From contig NC_010505.1 in assembly GCF_000019725.1 (NCBI RefSeq), forward strand, positions 5,564,001-5,628,000: a stretch of DNA of 64,000 nucleotides, given 5' to 3'. The position numbers and the translations under genes were made by a program. The notes below the pieces were generated by a model that was not told where the DNA came from, made no database searches, and saw only the letters and a program-made list of their open reading frames with translations. This DNA is from Methylobacterium radiotolerans JCM 2831 (lineage in GTDB: Bacteria > Pseudomonadota > Alphaproteobacteria > Rhizobiales > Beijerinckiaceae). Of this stretch, positions 24,604 through 33,688 are shown one piece after another (the stretch's first letter is position 1; each line of letters starts with the position of its first letter).

Positions 24604-25701
24604 TCAGACGAGGCCGAGCACATGGATTAGGCCGAGGCTGACGGCGCCGAGGGCAAGGAGCGAGGCGATTACAGCGAGGGTCACCCGCGCCCCGGCCTTG
24701 GCGACGCTGCGCACGTCGACCCCGAGGCCGAGCGCCGCCATCGAGACCACGGTCAGCACGTTGGCGGTCTCCGACATCGGCGCGAGGGCGATCTGCGGGA
24801 TCAGCCCGGCCGAGCGAAGTCCCGCGAGCGCCAGGAAGGCGAGGATGAACCACGGCACCAGGCGCTGGATCGCGAGGCCGCCGCGGGCCGCGTGGTCACC
24901 GGCGGTGACGCCGGGGGCGGCCTCGTCGGTCTCCTCGCGCAGCCGGCTCGCACCGAGCGAGAGCATCAGAACGACCGGCCCGAGCATCAGCACCCGGACG
25001 AGCTTCACCAGGGTTCCGACCTGGACGCTGAGCGCCGCGACCGGCGCGGTGGCGGCGAGGACCTGCGGCACGGCGTAGACGGTGAGGCCGGCGAGCACGC
25101 CGTACTGCATCGGCGACAGGCCGAGCAGCGGCACCAGCAGCGGCAGGCCGAGCACCACCAGCACGCCCAGCACCGCGGTGAAGGCGATGGAGGCGGCGAC
25201 GTCCTCGCCGTCGGCGCCGATCACCGGGGCGGTGGCGGCGATCGCCGAGTTGCCGCAGATCGAGTTGCCGCAGGCGACGAGGATCGCCATGCGCGAATGC
25301 AGTCCGAGCGCCCGGCCGATGCCGTAGCTCGACAGGATCGCGACCACGACGACGCCCGCGATGCCGAAGAGCAGGCCCGGGCCGGCGGCGAGGATCGTCG
25401 CGAGGCTGAGCGACGCGCCTAGCATTACGACCGCGATCTCCAGCACGGTCTTGGCCCCGAAGGCGATGCCGGGAAAGAAACGCTGCGACGGGGTCCAGGC
25501 GGTGCGGATCGCGCTCCCGAGGAGGATCGCCAGCACCAGGGCTTCGAGCCAAGCGCGACCGAACAGGTGCGTCTCGACGGCTTCGAAGCCGACCGCTGCG
25601 GCGGTAACTGCCACGCAGAGGCCCAGTCCTGGAAGGATGGCTCTCGTGCCGGCCAGGGCACGCATCGATCGAGGGTGGGAGACAAGTCTGGGGGCGGACA
25701 T
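24604..25701 (-). CDS. YeiH-family (UPF0324) putative sulfate/sulfite exporter
   Basis: 365 residues, about 10-11 hydrophobic segments. Family blocks: GIAFGAKTVLEIAVVMLGASLS, GIGRALGLHSRMAILVACGNSICGNSAIAATAPVI, YAVPQVLAA. These mark UPF0324/YeiH, annotated as putative sulfate exporters and induced by YeiE/CysB-type LysR regulators in enterobacteria. Its place 1.4 kb from a sulfite dehydrogenase operon and near a YeiE-like LysR supports a role in exporting sulfite or sulfate. Start at 25701 (MSAPRLV) chosen over the ATG at 25749 because the first 16 codons look non-membrane and atypical. Confidence 0.85.
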   Translation of the reverse strand: MSAPRLVSHPRSMRALAGTRAILPGLGLCVAVTAAAVGFEAVETHLFGRAWLEALVLAILLGSAIRTAWTPSQRFFPGIAFGAKTVLEIAVVMLGASLSLATILAAGPGLLFGIAGVVVVAILSSYGIGRALGLHSRMAILVACGNSICGNSAIAATAPVIGADGEDVAASIAFTAVLGVLVVLGLPLLVPLLGLSPMQYGVLAGLTVYAVPQVLAATAPVAALSVQVGTLVKLVRVLMLGPVVLMLSLGASRLREETDEAAPGVTAGDHAARGGLAIQRLVPWFILAFLALAGLRSAGLIPQIALAPMSETANVLTVVSMAALGLGVDVRSVAKAGARVTLAVIASLLALGAVSLGLIHVLGLV

Positions 25702-25848
25702 GGGTGGCTCCGATGTGATGCCGGAGAATCCCACTTCCCTTTCATTCACTCCAACGGAATGATTAGATAATTCCCATCACTTAATTAGATCAAATGGGGA
25801 TCCCTTCGAAGCGTGAGGCGACCCATTCTTGGGGGCCTACAGGCGGAT

Positions 25849-26526
25849 TCAACCGTCGATCCAGCGGGCCTCGATCGTCGTGTCCGCAGCAAACTCATAG
25901 ATCCTGACGGAGCCCGTCGCGAGTTCGAGGTGCTCGACCTCCGCCGGGCTGAGGTCGTCGAGCGCCATAACGAGCGCCCGCAGGCAATTACCGTGGGCGA
26001 CGACGAGCACGTCCCCGCCCATGACCGCCGGTAGGATGGATCGGAGGTAGCATGGCACGATGCGGGCGACGGTATCGCGCAGGCTCTCACCGTTCGGCGG
26101 CGCCTCGGCGTAGGAGCGCCGCCAGGTCTCGATCCGCTCCGCCCCCCAGCGCGCATCGGCGGCGGTCTTGTCGAGCCCGCTGAGGTCGCCGTAGTCTCGC
26201 TCGTCGAGCGCGGCGAAGCGTTGAGGGATTAATCCGGGTTGCCCGAGCGTATCGAGGATAAGCCGGCCGCTCACGACGGCCCGCGTCAGCGTCGAGGTGA
26301 AGGCATCGGAAAAGCGCCAGCTGCGCTCGGCCAAACGCCGCCCGGCTGCCACGGCTTCTATCCGACCCTGCTCGGTCAAGGGCGAGTCCAGCAATCCCGT
26401 GAACAGACCGGATCGGTTGGCTACGCTCTGGCCATGCCGGACCAGCACGAGACGTCGCGTGATTGGGGCTTTGCGATCGTGAATCACTCTGTCTCCCAAG
26501 GCAACGCACTTTCGCGTCGGTCGCAT
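25849..26526 (-). CDS. 2,3-bisphosphoglycerate-dependent phosphoglycerate mutase-like protein
   Basis: About 225 residues. RRLVLVRHGQSVANRSGLFTG holds the phospho-accepting His (RHGQS), then LTEQGRIEAVAAGRRLA, the FAALDERDYGDLSGLDK segment of dPGM and the second active-site His in VVAHGNCLRAL. Length and segments match GpmA. The start is unsure: the phosphatase core begins ~25 residues after the ATG at 26526, and ATGs at 26547 and 26592 also exist. It stands alone, so either glycolytic dPGM or a related phosphatase is possible. Confidence 0.82.
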   Translation of the reverse strand: MRPTRKCVALGDRVIHDRKAPITRRLVLVRHGQSVANRSGLFTGLLDSPLTEQGRIEAVAAGRRLAERSWRFSDAFTSTLTRAVVSGRLILDTLGQPGLIPQRFAALDERDYGDLSGLDKTAADARWGAERIETWRRSYAEAPPNGESLRDTVARIVPCYLRSILPAVMGGDVLVVAHGNCLRALVMALDDLSPAEVEHLELATGSVRIYEFAADTTIEARWIDG

Positions 26527-26908
26527 CGCCTCTGATGAAAACGGCATCCGGCTTTTACGAACTTCGACCCTGAGATGGGTTGGACCGTCCATCCGGAGAC
26601 GGCGATTCAGCCTAGGTCCGCTTTAGAACGTCTTGCGACCGAAAGCAGCCAAGCTGCTTCCCACCCAACCCGGTCATTCAAAAACGCATTCCCGCGAGGC
26701 GGGACTTGGCCGGAAGCGGAATGACGGCTTCCAGCATTAGAAACGAGGAAGCAGACCTTTGTTGCGGCCCAGGGCCTCGTCTCAGTGTGCCTCGTATGGG
26801 ACCATCCATCCTGCGGATTCCAATGTTCGCTTGGATGGCGAAATCCGCGTGGAAGGCGAGTGGCCCTGAACGCGGTGGCCATGACATCAGCATGTCATGG
26901 CCCATTCC
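26527..26908. repeat. intergenic region with dispersed-repeat fragment
   Basis: No gene recognised. GCTGCTTCCCACCCAACCC at 26653-26673 is a copy of the dispersed repeat core, preceded by an AAGCAGC/GCTGCTT inverted repeat. Confidence 0.4.
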
Positions 26909-27733
26909 TTACGCATGACTGTGAACTGAGATCGGCGCAGCCGGACGATTTATCGGGGCGGCAAAGGCACGCAGAATGGCGTCGAGCCCATCGGTGAGTG
27001 CAGCTGGCCCAGGCTGGAGGATGAGCGGCGATTTTATCTCGACGATCCGTCCCTCCGCGACCGCCGGCATGGACGACCAGCCGGGCCGCGACGCGATGCG
27101 GGATGCCACCACCTTCTTCCCGCACCACGATGCCAGGATGACTTCCGGCCGGGCGGCCAACACCGCCTCCGGCGTGACGATGCGGTCCTTGGCGGCCGGC
27201 TGCCGGGCGAGTTCGGGGAAGACGTCATCACCGCCCGCGATGCGCACGAGCTCGGATACCCACCCGATGCCTGAGATCAGCGGCTCGTCCCACTCCTCGA
27301 AATACACCCGGGGCCGTGGGCGCCCCTGTGCCCGTTCGGCGACCGTCGACAGCCGTTTCTCGTAGCCGCGGGCCAGCGCCTCCGCGCGGTCCCTTGCGTC
27401 CACGAGGGCGCCCACCGTCCGGATCATGGCGAGAATGCCGGCCACGTCCCGCTGATTGAAGAGGTGGACCGCGACCCCGACCCGGGCGAGGTCGGCGACG
27501 ATGCCAGCCTGCATGTCCGAGAAGGCCAGGACCAAGTCCGGCGCGAGTGCCAGGATCTTGGGGATGTCGGCGCTAGTGAAGGCCGACACTCGGGGCTTCT
27601 CGCGACGGACCTGGGGCGGGCGGACGGCGTAGCCGGACACGCCGACGATCCGGTCCTGCTCTCCCAGCAGGTACAGGGTCTCGACCGTCTCCTCGGTCAG
27701 GCAGACTATCCGTTCAGGCGGGAAGCGACGCAT
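26909..27733 (-). CDS. BtuF/FepB-like periplasmic-binding-fold protein without signal peptide
   Basis: 274 residues starting MRRFPPERIVCLTEETVETL. Cobalamin/iron-complex binding family features: VSGYAVRPPQVRREKPRVSAF, ILALAPDLVLAFSDMQAGI, RVYFEEWDEPLISGIGWVSEL and VILASWCGKKV. No signal peptide or lipobox is seen, which is common for the BtuF-like cobalamin-binding proteins of alphaproteobacteria and leaves its location uncertain. No permease or ATPase gene adjoins. A search of the upstream 380 bp for a cobalamin riboswitch box (GCCACTG) on the minus strand was negative. Confidence 0.82.
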   Translation of the reverse strand: MRRFPPERIVCLTEETVETLYLLGEQDRIVGVSGYAVRPPQVRREKPRVSAFTSADIPKILALAPDLVLAFSDMQAGIVADLARVGVAVHLFNQRDVAGILAMIRTVGALVDARDRAEALARGYEKRLSTVAERAQGRPRPRVYFEEWDEPLISGIGWVSELVRIAGGDDVFPELARQPAAKDRIVTPEAVLAARPEVILASWCGKKVVASRIASRPGWSSMPAVAEGRIVEIKSPLILQPGPAALTDGLDAILRAFAAPINRPAAPISVHSHA

Positions 27734-28112
27734 ACAATACCCTATAGCGCAAGCGACCGCCCGATGTCCGCGGGAGGCCCAGGCATGGCAGACGTACGAA
27801 TACGACGCTGGCCAACTATCCAGCCGCTGGTTCTCAACGCCAAGCCATAACGCGTAGCGCATGGCGTGACCCGTTACGCGTTTCCCTCGGAGTCGCGCGA
27901 CGCAACGTTCCAGGGCGCCTGCTGTCGGCGGGGCGCTCCCAGGCGGGCCGGGGCGCGAATGACGCGGGGCCAACGAGTGTCGCCAACGACCGATGACGCA
28001 TAGGGTCGTCCCCGAAACGCCCTCGTGCGCCACCACCGACACGCGACCTGGTCGAGCCGAGCGAAACCAATCCCGTCCGCAAGGGCGATCCTTGAATAAG
28101 AGGTCTGGAACG
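27734..28112. other. 379-bp divergent intergenic region
   Basis: No gene supported. An inverted repeat AACGCGTA (27849-27856) / TACGCGTT (27875-27882) with an 18-nt loop is the only clear structure; function unknown. Confidence 0.35.
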
Positions 28113-28508
28113 ATGCTCTCCCAAGCGGCCGTCCTCCTGACAGCCCTCCTGTTCGGGGGAATGCTCCTGTACTCGTTCGGCTTCGCCTCGTTCCTCTTCA
28201 GCGCCCTGCCTGCCGAAGCCGCAGGCCCGCTCCTGCGGCGCGCCTTCCCGCACTTCTACGCCTTCGTCATAGGGTGCGCCCTCGCCGGCGCGGCGCTGAC
28301 GGCCAATCTCGATGGGACTTCCGCCCTCATCCTAGGGCTCATCGCCTTCACGGCCCTCCTGGCGCGGCAGGTTCTCATGCCGGCCATCAACACGGCGAGC
28401 GACGTAGGCAATCGCAGGCGCTTCGGCGTGCTTCATACCGGGTCGGTCCTGGTCACCCTGGCCCACATCGTCGGATCGTCCGTGGTGATCCTCAGGCTTT
28501 CCGCATAG
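28113..28508 (+). CDS. DUF4149-type small integral membrane protein
   Basis: 131 residues with four hydrophobic helices: AAVLLTALLFGGMLLYSFGFASFLF, FPHFYAFVIGCALAGAALTA, LILGLIAFTALLARQVLMP and VLVTLAHIVGSSVVILRL. The central INTASDVGNRRRFGVLH block with the DUF4149/TMEM205 pattern supports the call. Function of the family is not established in bacteria. Stands alone, transcribed away from the BtuF-like gene. Confidence 0.75.
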   Translation: MLSQAAVLLTALLFGGMLLYSFGFASFLFSALPAEAAGPLLRRAFPHFYAFVIGCALAGAALTANLDGTSALILGLIAFTALLARQVLMPAINTASDVGNRRRFGVLHTGSVLVTLAHIVGSSVVILRLSA

Positions 28509-28612
28509 GCGTGAAAGCCGATGCGCTGTCGGGAGGCGCGTCGCGGGATCGGCAGGGCCCAGCGTCCCGCAGGCATTTTACGCGTTCGCATTTCTGGTCG
28601 GGAGCAGCGCAT

Positions 28613-28800
28613 CTACCAAGCCCGTACGGTCTGACCCCCGAAGATGCGCGACAAGGGCAGGTCAAGGAAGACGTAGGGGTTGGGGCTTGGCGGCTTGCCG
28701 GCCGCGTCCCGACAAAGCGGTCGGGTATCTCCGAGGACACCGCCACGTCGCCGGGCTCGGGTGTTGCTGCCCGCGAACGGTAGGCGTCCTGCGTCATCAT
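28613..28800 (-). pseudogene. possible small protein gene with a frameshift
   Basis: A minus frame from ATG 28800 (MMTQDAYRSRAATPEPGDVA, IPDRFVGTRPASRQAP) continues sensibly only in the neighbouring frame as PNPYVFLDLPLSRIFGGQ, ending at TAG 28613. Both halves look coding and the switch lies near 28680. Family unknown. It is divergent from another small broken gene at 28861. Weak call. Confidence 0.3.
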
Positions 28801-28860
28801 CCGCAGGGACAGGGACAACGGCCAAGCGTTGCCCACGGGTATCGTCAGACCGGAGCCCCC

Positions 28861-29106
28861 ATGCTGAACTCCCTCTATGCCGCCTTCCTGCTTGCCGTGG
28901 AGGCGCGGAAGGTGATCGAGTTGCGGCTGATGCGGATCGCCTGGGGCGGCGCCGAAGGCTAGGCCGAGATGGTCTCGATGGTCGGCGAGAAGGTGGTCGC
29001 CGCGATGGAGGCCGCCACCACACTGATGGCGTGGGGAAGCCAGGGCGATATCATCGCCCGCTACAGGGAACTGGTCGCCGACAACACCCATCGCCTGATG
29101 GCCTGA
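28861..29106 (+). pseudogene. small alpha-helical protein gene interrupted by TAG
   Basis: 82 codons, one frame. First part: LLAVEARKVIELRLMRIAWG, then GAEG and TAG at 28960-28962, then AEMVSMVGEKVVAAMEAATT and IIARYRELVADNTHRLMA before TGA. The second half completes the first naturally, so a single nonsense change (for instance CAG to TAG) interrupts a small helical protein of a type I recall as common in Methylobacterium (function unknown). Confidence 0.6.
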
Positions 29107-29171
29107 GACGGCCGTTCCGAGGGAAGCGGGATCACGTGGGGAAGGCCACACCCCTCAAGCGCACGCCGACC

Positions 29172-29333
29172 TCACGGCCAGCCGTCTGTCGGCGGTTCCG
29201 CGGGCGGGGCGTCGTCCTTTGGAGGGGGCGGCAAGTAGGGAGGCGGGACGCGTCCCGGGCTCGGCGGCGTCGGCAGCCCAAGGTCCTCGGTCGGTTTGGG
29301 TGCCTCGTCGGTACGGTCCTTCTTGTCGGACAT
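29172..29333 (-). CDS. small proline-rich acidic protein
   Basis: 53 codons: MSDKKDRTDEAPKPTEDLGL then PTPPSPGRVPPPYLPPPP and a GWP terminus. About one third proline, no signal peptide, with GAGGA upstream of the ATG. Likely expressed but of unknown role; homologues of this size occur in related genomes only as hypothetical proteins. Confidence 0.55.
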   Translation of the reverse strand: MSDKKDRTDEAPKPTEDLGLPTPPSPGRVPPPYLPPPPKDDAPPAEPPTDGWP

Positions 29334-29384
29334 GTCTGATCCTCAGCCCTAGTTGACCTTGTGAACGAGGAGGCCGTCGAGGTT

Positions 29385-29696
29385 ATGACCATCGCACGCA
29401 AACTGATCTACGCCGCATCGAACGGCGACAACGGGTTCCTGTGCGTCGGCAAGAACCCGTCGGACGTGATCGTCCTCCATGAGCCGAACGGTCCCTCGGG
29501 CGGGAGGCCGTCCCGCGTCGAACTCTCGACTTTCCTCTCCTTCGGGGCGGACTGCCCGGAGCGGCTCCCGCTGCTCGGCGTAATTGACTCACTCGTCGCC
29601 GCCTCCAGCGCCACCGTGCCGGCGTCCCCGTCCGTGCCAGAACCCGGTACCGCCGGGGCCGAACCGACACCAGGGGAAATGGTCTCGTCGACCTGA
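29385..29696 (+). CDS. hypothetical small protein
   Basis: 103 residues. The N-terminal ~65 residues appear folded (MTIARKLIYAASNGDNGFLC, SDVIVLHEPNGPSGG, ELSTFLSFG), the C-terminus is low complexity with Pro/Ala/Glu. No family recognised. The upstream GTG at 29361 is possible; ATG at 29385 has GAGG before it. Confidence 0.5.
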   Translation: MTIARKLIYAASNGDNGFLCVGKNPSDVIVLHEPNGPSGGRPSRVELSTFLSFGADCPERLPLLGVIDSLVAASSATVPASPSVPEPGTAGAEPTPGEMVSST

Positions 29697-29760
29697 AGGC
29701 GGCGCACCTGATGAACGCATCGGGCTCTGGTCGACACTCGCGGGATGCTCCCATACGCAA

Positions 29761-29791
29761 AGAGGCGCCCGACAGTCCGTCGGGCGCCTCT
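29761..29791 (-). terminator. intrinsic terminator for the Gly/Tyr-rich gene
   Basis: Perfect 13-bp stem AGAGGCGCCCGAC / GTCGGGCGCCTCT with a 5-nt loop. On the minus strand it is followed by TTTGCG and sits 50 bp after the stop of the gene at 29842. Confidence 0.7.
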
Positions 29792-29841
29792 GTCGTTAGA
29801 CGTTATGGCGAAGCCTGCGACCCGCCATTAGAAGTGATGTT

Positions 29842-30243
29842 TCAGTATCCGTAGCCGTAAGCCGGGTATCCGTAGCCATAAGCCGGAGCGTATCCATAAG
29901 CCGGAGCATAGCCGTAGCCGCCGTAATATCCGACCGGGCGGCCATAGCCGTAACCGTAGCCACCGTATGAGTTCGCGACGATGGCACCTGCGGCGAGGCC
30001 GGCGATCCCGAGGCCGATGGCTGCACCGGGGCCGATGCCGCGGCGATAGCCATAACCGCGATAGCCGTAACCGCGTCCGTAGCCGCCGCGGAAGCCCACG
30101 CCGCGATATCCGCCGCCATAACCGTATCCGCCATGGCCGTAACCGTAGCCACCGCCGTAGCCCCAGCCGCGGGCCTCTGCGGGTGCCGATGCCAAGAGCC
30201 CGAGGCCGAGCAGAGCCGTGGAAGCGAGTGCGATCTTACGCAT
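29842..30243 (-). CDS. secreted glycine/tyrosine-rich repeat protein
   Basis: 133 residues with a signal peptide (IALASTALLGLGLLASAPAEA). The mature part is built of GYGYGGGY/RGYGYR repeats with a short hydrophobic glycine zipper in the middle (GIGPGAAIGLGIAGLAAGAI) and ends with APAYGYAPAYGYGYPAYGYG. Such proteins are frequent in Hyphomicrobiales and are thought to be envelope or surface components; function not established. No neighbours in the operon. Confidence 0.8.
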   Translation of the reverse strand: MRKIALASTALLGLGLLASAPAEARGWGYGGGYGYGHGGYGYGGGYRGVGFRGGYGRGYGYRGYGYRRGIGPGAAIGLGIAGLAAGAIVANSYGGYGYGYGRPVGYYGGYGYAPAYGYAPAYGYGYPAYGYGY

Positions 30244-30467
30244 TCGAAACCTCATGTCGCATGGGAATGACACCTCAACAGCTCGGGGCGTGCGCCGTTC
30301 CAAGGCTATGTGCGCCATGGCACGGTGGGGTGCCCGTCCGATGGGAGATGGCCGCAACATCGCCGACCAAAATCTCCAGCAAGCAACCATGATGCCTGGG
30401 CGGGAGCATCACCCCTCTTCGGCGGCGACTGCGCCGTCCCGGAGAAACGAGGTCACCATCTGGCCGG

Positions 30468-31742
30468 TCAGGCTGCGAACGGGGGATCCCGCCTATCCAG
30501 GACATGGCTGTCCCGAAGAGCAGCCAAGGCCTCGTCGGCGGCGCGTTGCCCGCTGTCGTGGGCACCGTGGGCGGTCGTGAAGTCGAAGGGATGTGTCGCC
30601 TCGCCAGCGAAGAACAGCCGGTTCTCGAAAGGCTGCGCCAAGCGCGAACGCGCCTGCGAGCGACTAGGAAGCGCGCAGCTATACGCGCCGCCTATGGACG
30701 CGATCCGGCTCCACGAGGTCGCCGCGAGCGGCCGGATCGCCGACGCCACGTCGCTGCCGAACAGGGCGGCCAACTGCGCCGTCACGAAGGCGAAGCCGTC
30801 GGCCGGGCCCTCCTCATCCAGGATGCGCGCGCCCTCGCCACCGAGGAAGGCCTCGATCACCGGCCAGCCATTGGGTCGTATGGAATAGGCCGCCGACCTC
30901 GGGTCCTCCAAGTTGCCGTAGGCATGCGAGTCCGGCCCGAACGCGGTCTCGCGCTCGATCTCTAGAAAAATCTTCTCGTTGCGTCCGAGGGGAAGGGCCG
31001 CGGCCGCTTCTCGCCAAGGGTCGATGCCGCGGGGAAGGCGGATCGCGTCGCCGGCCAGGACCGCGGTCGAGACAGTGAGAACGGCGGCCTTGGCGCGGAT
31101 GGTACCCGCGCGGGTGGTCACCTCGACGCCGTCCCCGGTCAGGTCGATGCGTTCGGCCGGCGTGGCCAGCCGGACCGTCGCCGAGGACGGCAAGCTGGCG
31201 GCGACCAAGGTGCCGTAGCCGAGCGGCAAGTGCCAGTTCTTACTGGTCGATGCGTCGTCGTAGGCCAGGTAGTCGGTCGCGGAGATGTCCTCGGGCGCGG
31301 CGCCGCTCATGAAGCCCGCGATGGCCCGCACGTAGCCGTTCCAGGCACCGCCCTGTTCCAGGGCATCGCTGGCACGGTCGCTGCCCGAGGCGACCGTACG
31401 GAGTCGCTCCTCCCAATCGCCATAGGCCCTCCACGCCGCCTCCTGGTCGTCCTTGTCGACATCCAGGGAAGGGTGCGCCTTCGTCCAGGGCGGATCGCCC
31501 CGGTTGACCGGGAAGCCGGATGCCTCGGCGATGCCGACCCATGCGTTGCGGTCGCCTGAATGGAGCCACTCGCAGCCGAAGTCGAGAGGATAGCCTCCGA
31601 GGTCCTGGGTATAGGCACGCCCTCCTAGCCGCTGGGAGGCTTCCAAAAGCAGGCACGAGGCGCTGCTGTCCGCGAGCCTGCGCGCGGCACCGATGCCGGC
31701 GGCGCCTCCCCCCACGACGATCACGTCGAATTCGCTGGTCAT
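30468..31742 (-). CDS. FAD-dependent amine oxidase family protein
   Basis: 424 residues. N-terminal Rossmann motif DVIVVGGGAAGIGAARRLAD with LLLEASQRLGGRA (the RxGGR motif of amine oxidases), substrate domain in the middle, and C-terminal FAD-binding block LFFAGEATHPFDFTTAHGAHDSG. Related to monoamine/polyamine oxidases and phytoene-desaturase-type flavoproteins. Cytosolic. The ATG at 31742 starts just before the Rossmann strand. It follows the DUF1835-like gene on the same strand. Confidence 0.85.
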   Translation of the reverse strand: MTSEFDVIVVGGGAAGIGAARRLADSSASCLLLEASQRLGGRAYTQDLGGYPLDFGCEWLHSGDRNAWVGIAEASGFPVNRGDPPWTKAHPSLDVDKDDQEAAWRAYGDWEERLRTVASGSDRASDALEQGGAWNGYVRAIAGFMSGAAPEDISATDYLAYDDASTSKNWHLPLGYGTLVAASLPSSATVRLATPAERIDLTGDGVEVTTRAGTIRAKAAVLTVSTAVLAGDAIRLPRGIDPWREAAAALPLGRNEKIFLEIERETAFGPDSHAYGNLEDPRSAAYSIRPNGWPVIEAFLGGEGARILDEEGPADGFAFVTAQLAALFGSDVASAIRPLAATSWSRIASIGGAYSCALPSRSQARSRLAQPFENRLFFAGEATHPFDFTTAHGAHDSGQRAADEALAALRDSHVLDRRDPPFAA

Positions 31743-31876
31743 CCGTCCAAGGTGAGGTCGGCCGACACGGCTTCCAAGGTCACCGCGGCCCCGCGGCCTG
31801 GCTTCAGGCCCAAAGCCTCCCACCGAGGCCGCCAATCATCGACGGGGAGTGCCGGGCACGACCGACGGGGGCCATC

Positions 31877-32725
31877 CTAGGTCATCGGACCTCCGGGCGC
31901 GGGCACCATCCCGTGACCGTCCGCAAACCTCCGAACCTTGAAGTCCCGCATACCCGGTCCCGAACCGGTAACCTCCAGCGCTCCGGATTGCCCCAGCGCG
32001 AGGATGCGCGCGAATAGGAGCTCGTAGCTGCATCCCTGTCCCGGCTGGTCTGAGCCGTCGTCGAGATGACCGATCACGCGGGCGACCAGTTTGATCAGCA
32101 ACTCCCATTCCCCGGTGGCGAACCCAGTCAGGACGTCGTCGAAATGGGTCAGGGGCGCCGAGACCAAGGTCCCGTCCCGAACGATACGCAGCGGCGCGTT
32201 TTCCCGCCGCAGTTTCGCCCAGCGGGCCGTGGCCGCTTCGTTCTCGGCTTCGGTGAAGGGCCTTCTCCCGCTCACGAGATCGGCCGCGACCATCTCCTCG
32301 GGACGCAATTGACCCAACGACCATACCGTTGAGGCGGCACTTAATCGGGGGAAGTCCGAGCCTATCACCTCGACGATGTCGAAGGGGCGCCCGGCCATGC
32401 GGGAAACGAACCGAAGGAAGCAAGCGTGCTCCGCCGCGTCGGTCAGGCAGGCCCAGTAGACCGGATGGACGCCGGGGTCCCTCGCCTCCGCCCAAGGTGC
32501 CTCCGGATCGGTGGGCTCCCCTTCCGGGTCGTCGTCCGGCCGCGTGTTCTCGGCGAACCAAATCCGGCGCGCCTCGGGGTCGAACGGTTCGATGGGCCCG
32601 ACGTCGAGGACGTGGGTCAGCGCGATCACCCGTTCCGCGCGGCCCTGCAGCCGTAAGGCCTGCCTGACGGAGTCCGCCCTGGCCGCGCCCCAGGTCACAT
32701 GGACGACCTTCGACGCGCCGGTCAC
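31877..32725 (-). CDS. DUF1835/DUF3658-like protein
   Basis: 282 residues from a GTG (VTGASKVVHVTWGAARADSV). The N-terminal part matches the DUF1835 pattern (HVTWG..ADSVRQAL, VIALTHVLDVGPI), with a C-terminal DUF3658-like part (FTEAENEAATARWAKLRREN). Function of the family is unknown. Its GTG overlaps by 4 bp the upstream cysteine-rich secreted protein gene. Confidence 0.65.
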   Translation of the reverse strand: MTGASKVVHVTWGAARADSVRQALRLQGRAERVIALTHVLDVGPIEPFDPEARRIWFAENTRPDDDPEGEPTDPEAPWAEARDPGVHPVYWACLTDAAEHACFLRFVSRMAGRPFDIVEVIGSDFPRLSAASTVWSLGQLRPEEMVAADLVSGRRPFTEAENEAATARWAKLRRENAPLRIVRDGTLVSAPLTHFDDVLTGFATGEWELLIKLVARVIGHLDDGSDQPGQGCSYELLFARILALGQSGALEVTGSGPGMRDFKVRRFADGHGMVPAPGGPMT

Positions 32726-33018
32726 GGCGTGCGGCCCGCGGCGCACAGGTCCGCTGGGAGCGGACTCGACGCCTCGAACAGCTTGCAACTGCGCGCGATC
32801 TCCTCGCGGATCATCGCGCACGGGTTCACGACGTTGCACGGCGGGCGCGTGGCCGGCGAGGCATCGAAACACTGCGCGACGAGACGCTTGGCGGCAGCGG
32901 ACCCGATCTCGTCGCGGCACGCCACGGTCCCCTGGCCGGCCTGGGCTTGTGCGAAAGGCGGGACGATGGAAGCGACGGCTACCGCGAGCCATGCCCCTGT
33001 CACTCGCAATGCCTTCAT
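32722..33018 (-). CDS. small secreted cysteine-containing protein
   Basis: 98 residues: signal peptide (VTGAWLAVAVASIVPPFAQAQ), then five cysteines in CRDEI, QCFD, PPCNVVNPC, RSCKLFE and LCAAG. Periplasmic with probable disulfides. No family recognised. Confidence 0.6.
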   Translation of the reverse strand: MKALRVTGAWLAVAVASIVPPFAQAQAGQGTVACRDEIGSAAAKRLVAQCFDASPATRPPCNVVNPCAMIREEIARSCKLFEASSPLPADLCAAGRTP

Positions 33019-33267
33019 CCGAACCTCCCCGCTCGATGCCTCGCCCGGCACTAGGCGCGGCCGGCCCGAACCGGTGGGCTCATTTGCGATCATCGGTCCG
33101 ACATCGATCCCGGATGTGACCGCAGGGCACGCGGGCTTTTCGAATTGTAACCGTCGTCCTCCGCAGCCGAGTTGCAGGTCGCCAAGAGGGGGCCGGCGCG
33201 GCCGAGATCGTCGTTGGAGGTCTTGTCTTGCCCGGGCGCCTTTCGCGCTTCCCCGGATGGTCGCGCC

Positions 33268-33591
33268 CTATTCCACCTTCAGCCTTTTGGCTGCGGCGGG
33301 GCACAGCATCTTGAACTGCTCGATCATCGGCGGGTTACCCGATGCACAAAAGGTGTCGCCGTCCGGGCCAAGCGGGAAGCGGGCCATCGTGGCTTGGCGG
33401 TCGCCGTACCGGTAGCTCACCGTACCTGCCTTGCAGTTCGCCTGCGCGGCCATGGTGGCCCGCCCCTCGCTGCGCAGATAGTCCGCGACGCACTGGGCCG
33501 TCGTCAGCTTGCCGCCGAACTGCTTGGTTTCCCCGCCGGGGTCGCGCTCGCAGTATTCCTGCAAGTCCGCCTTATTGACGATCCCGCACAT
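33268..33591 (-). CDS. cysteine-rich hypothetical protein, possibly N-terminally truncated
   Basis: 107 residues with five cysteines (MCGIVNK, EYCERD, AQCVADYL, ANCKAG, TFCASG, MLCPAA) like secreted proteins, but no signal peptide in frame; a neighbouring frame upstream reads LDAILACAGSS, so the exported N-terminus may have been lost by a small frameshift. Divergent from the molybdoenzyme gene at 33689. Confidence 0.5.
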   Translation of the reverse strand: MCGIVNKADLQEYCERDPGGETKQFGGKLTTAQCVADYLRSEGRATMAAQANCKAGTVSYRYGDRQATMARFPLGPDGDTFCASGNPPMIEQFKMLCPAAAKRLKVE

Positions 33592-33688
33592 GCAAGGATC
33601 GCGTCCAGGGCGGTTCTCTGTGCCGCTGAATGACCCTTACGGGCCCCAGCGCGTTCACTGCCGTAACCCAACCCGCGCAGGAGCGCCA

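Noticed and set aside
27734..28112. Cobalamin riboswitch upstream of the BtuF-like gene
   Set aside because: No B12 box (GCCACTG) or typical stem arrangement found on the minus strand; only a simple inverted repeat.
30468..30965. Plus-strand frames over the amine oxidase gene
   Set aside because: Reverse-frame artefacts; the flavoprotein motifs are on the minus strand.
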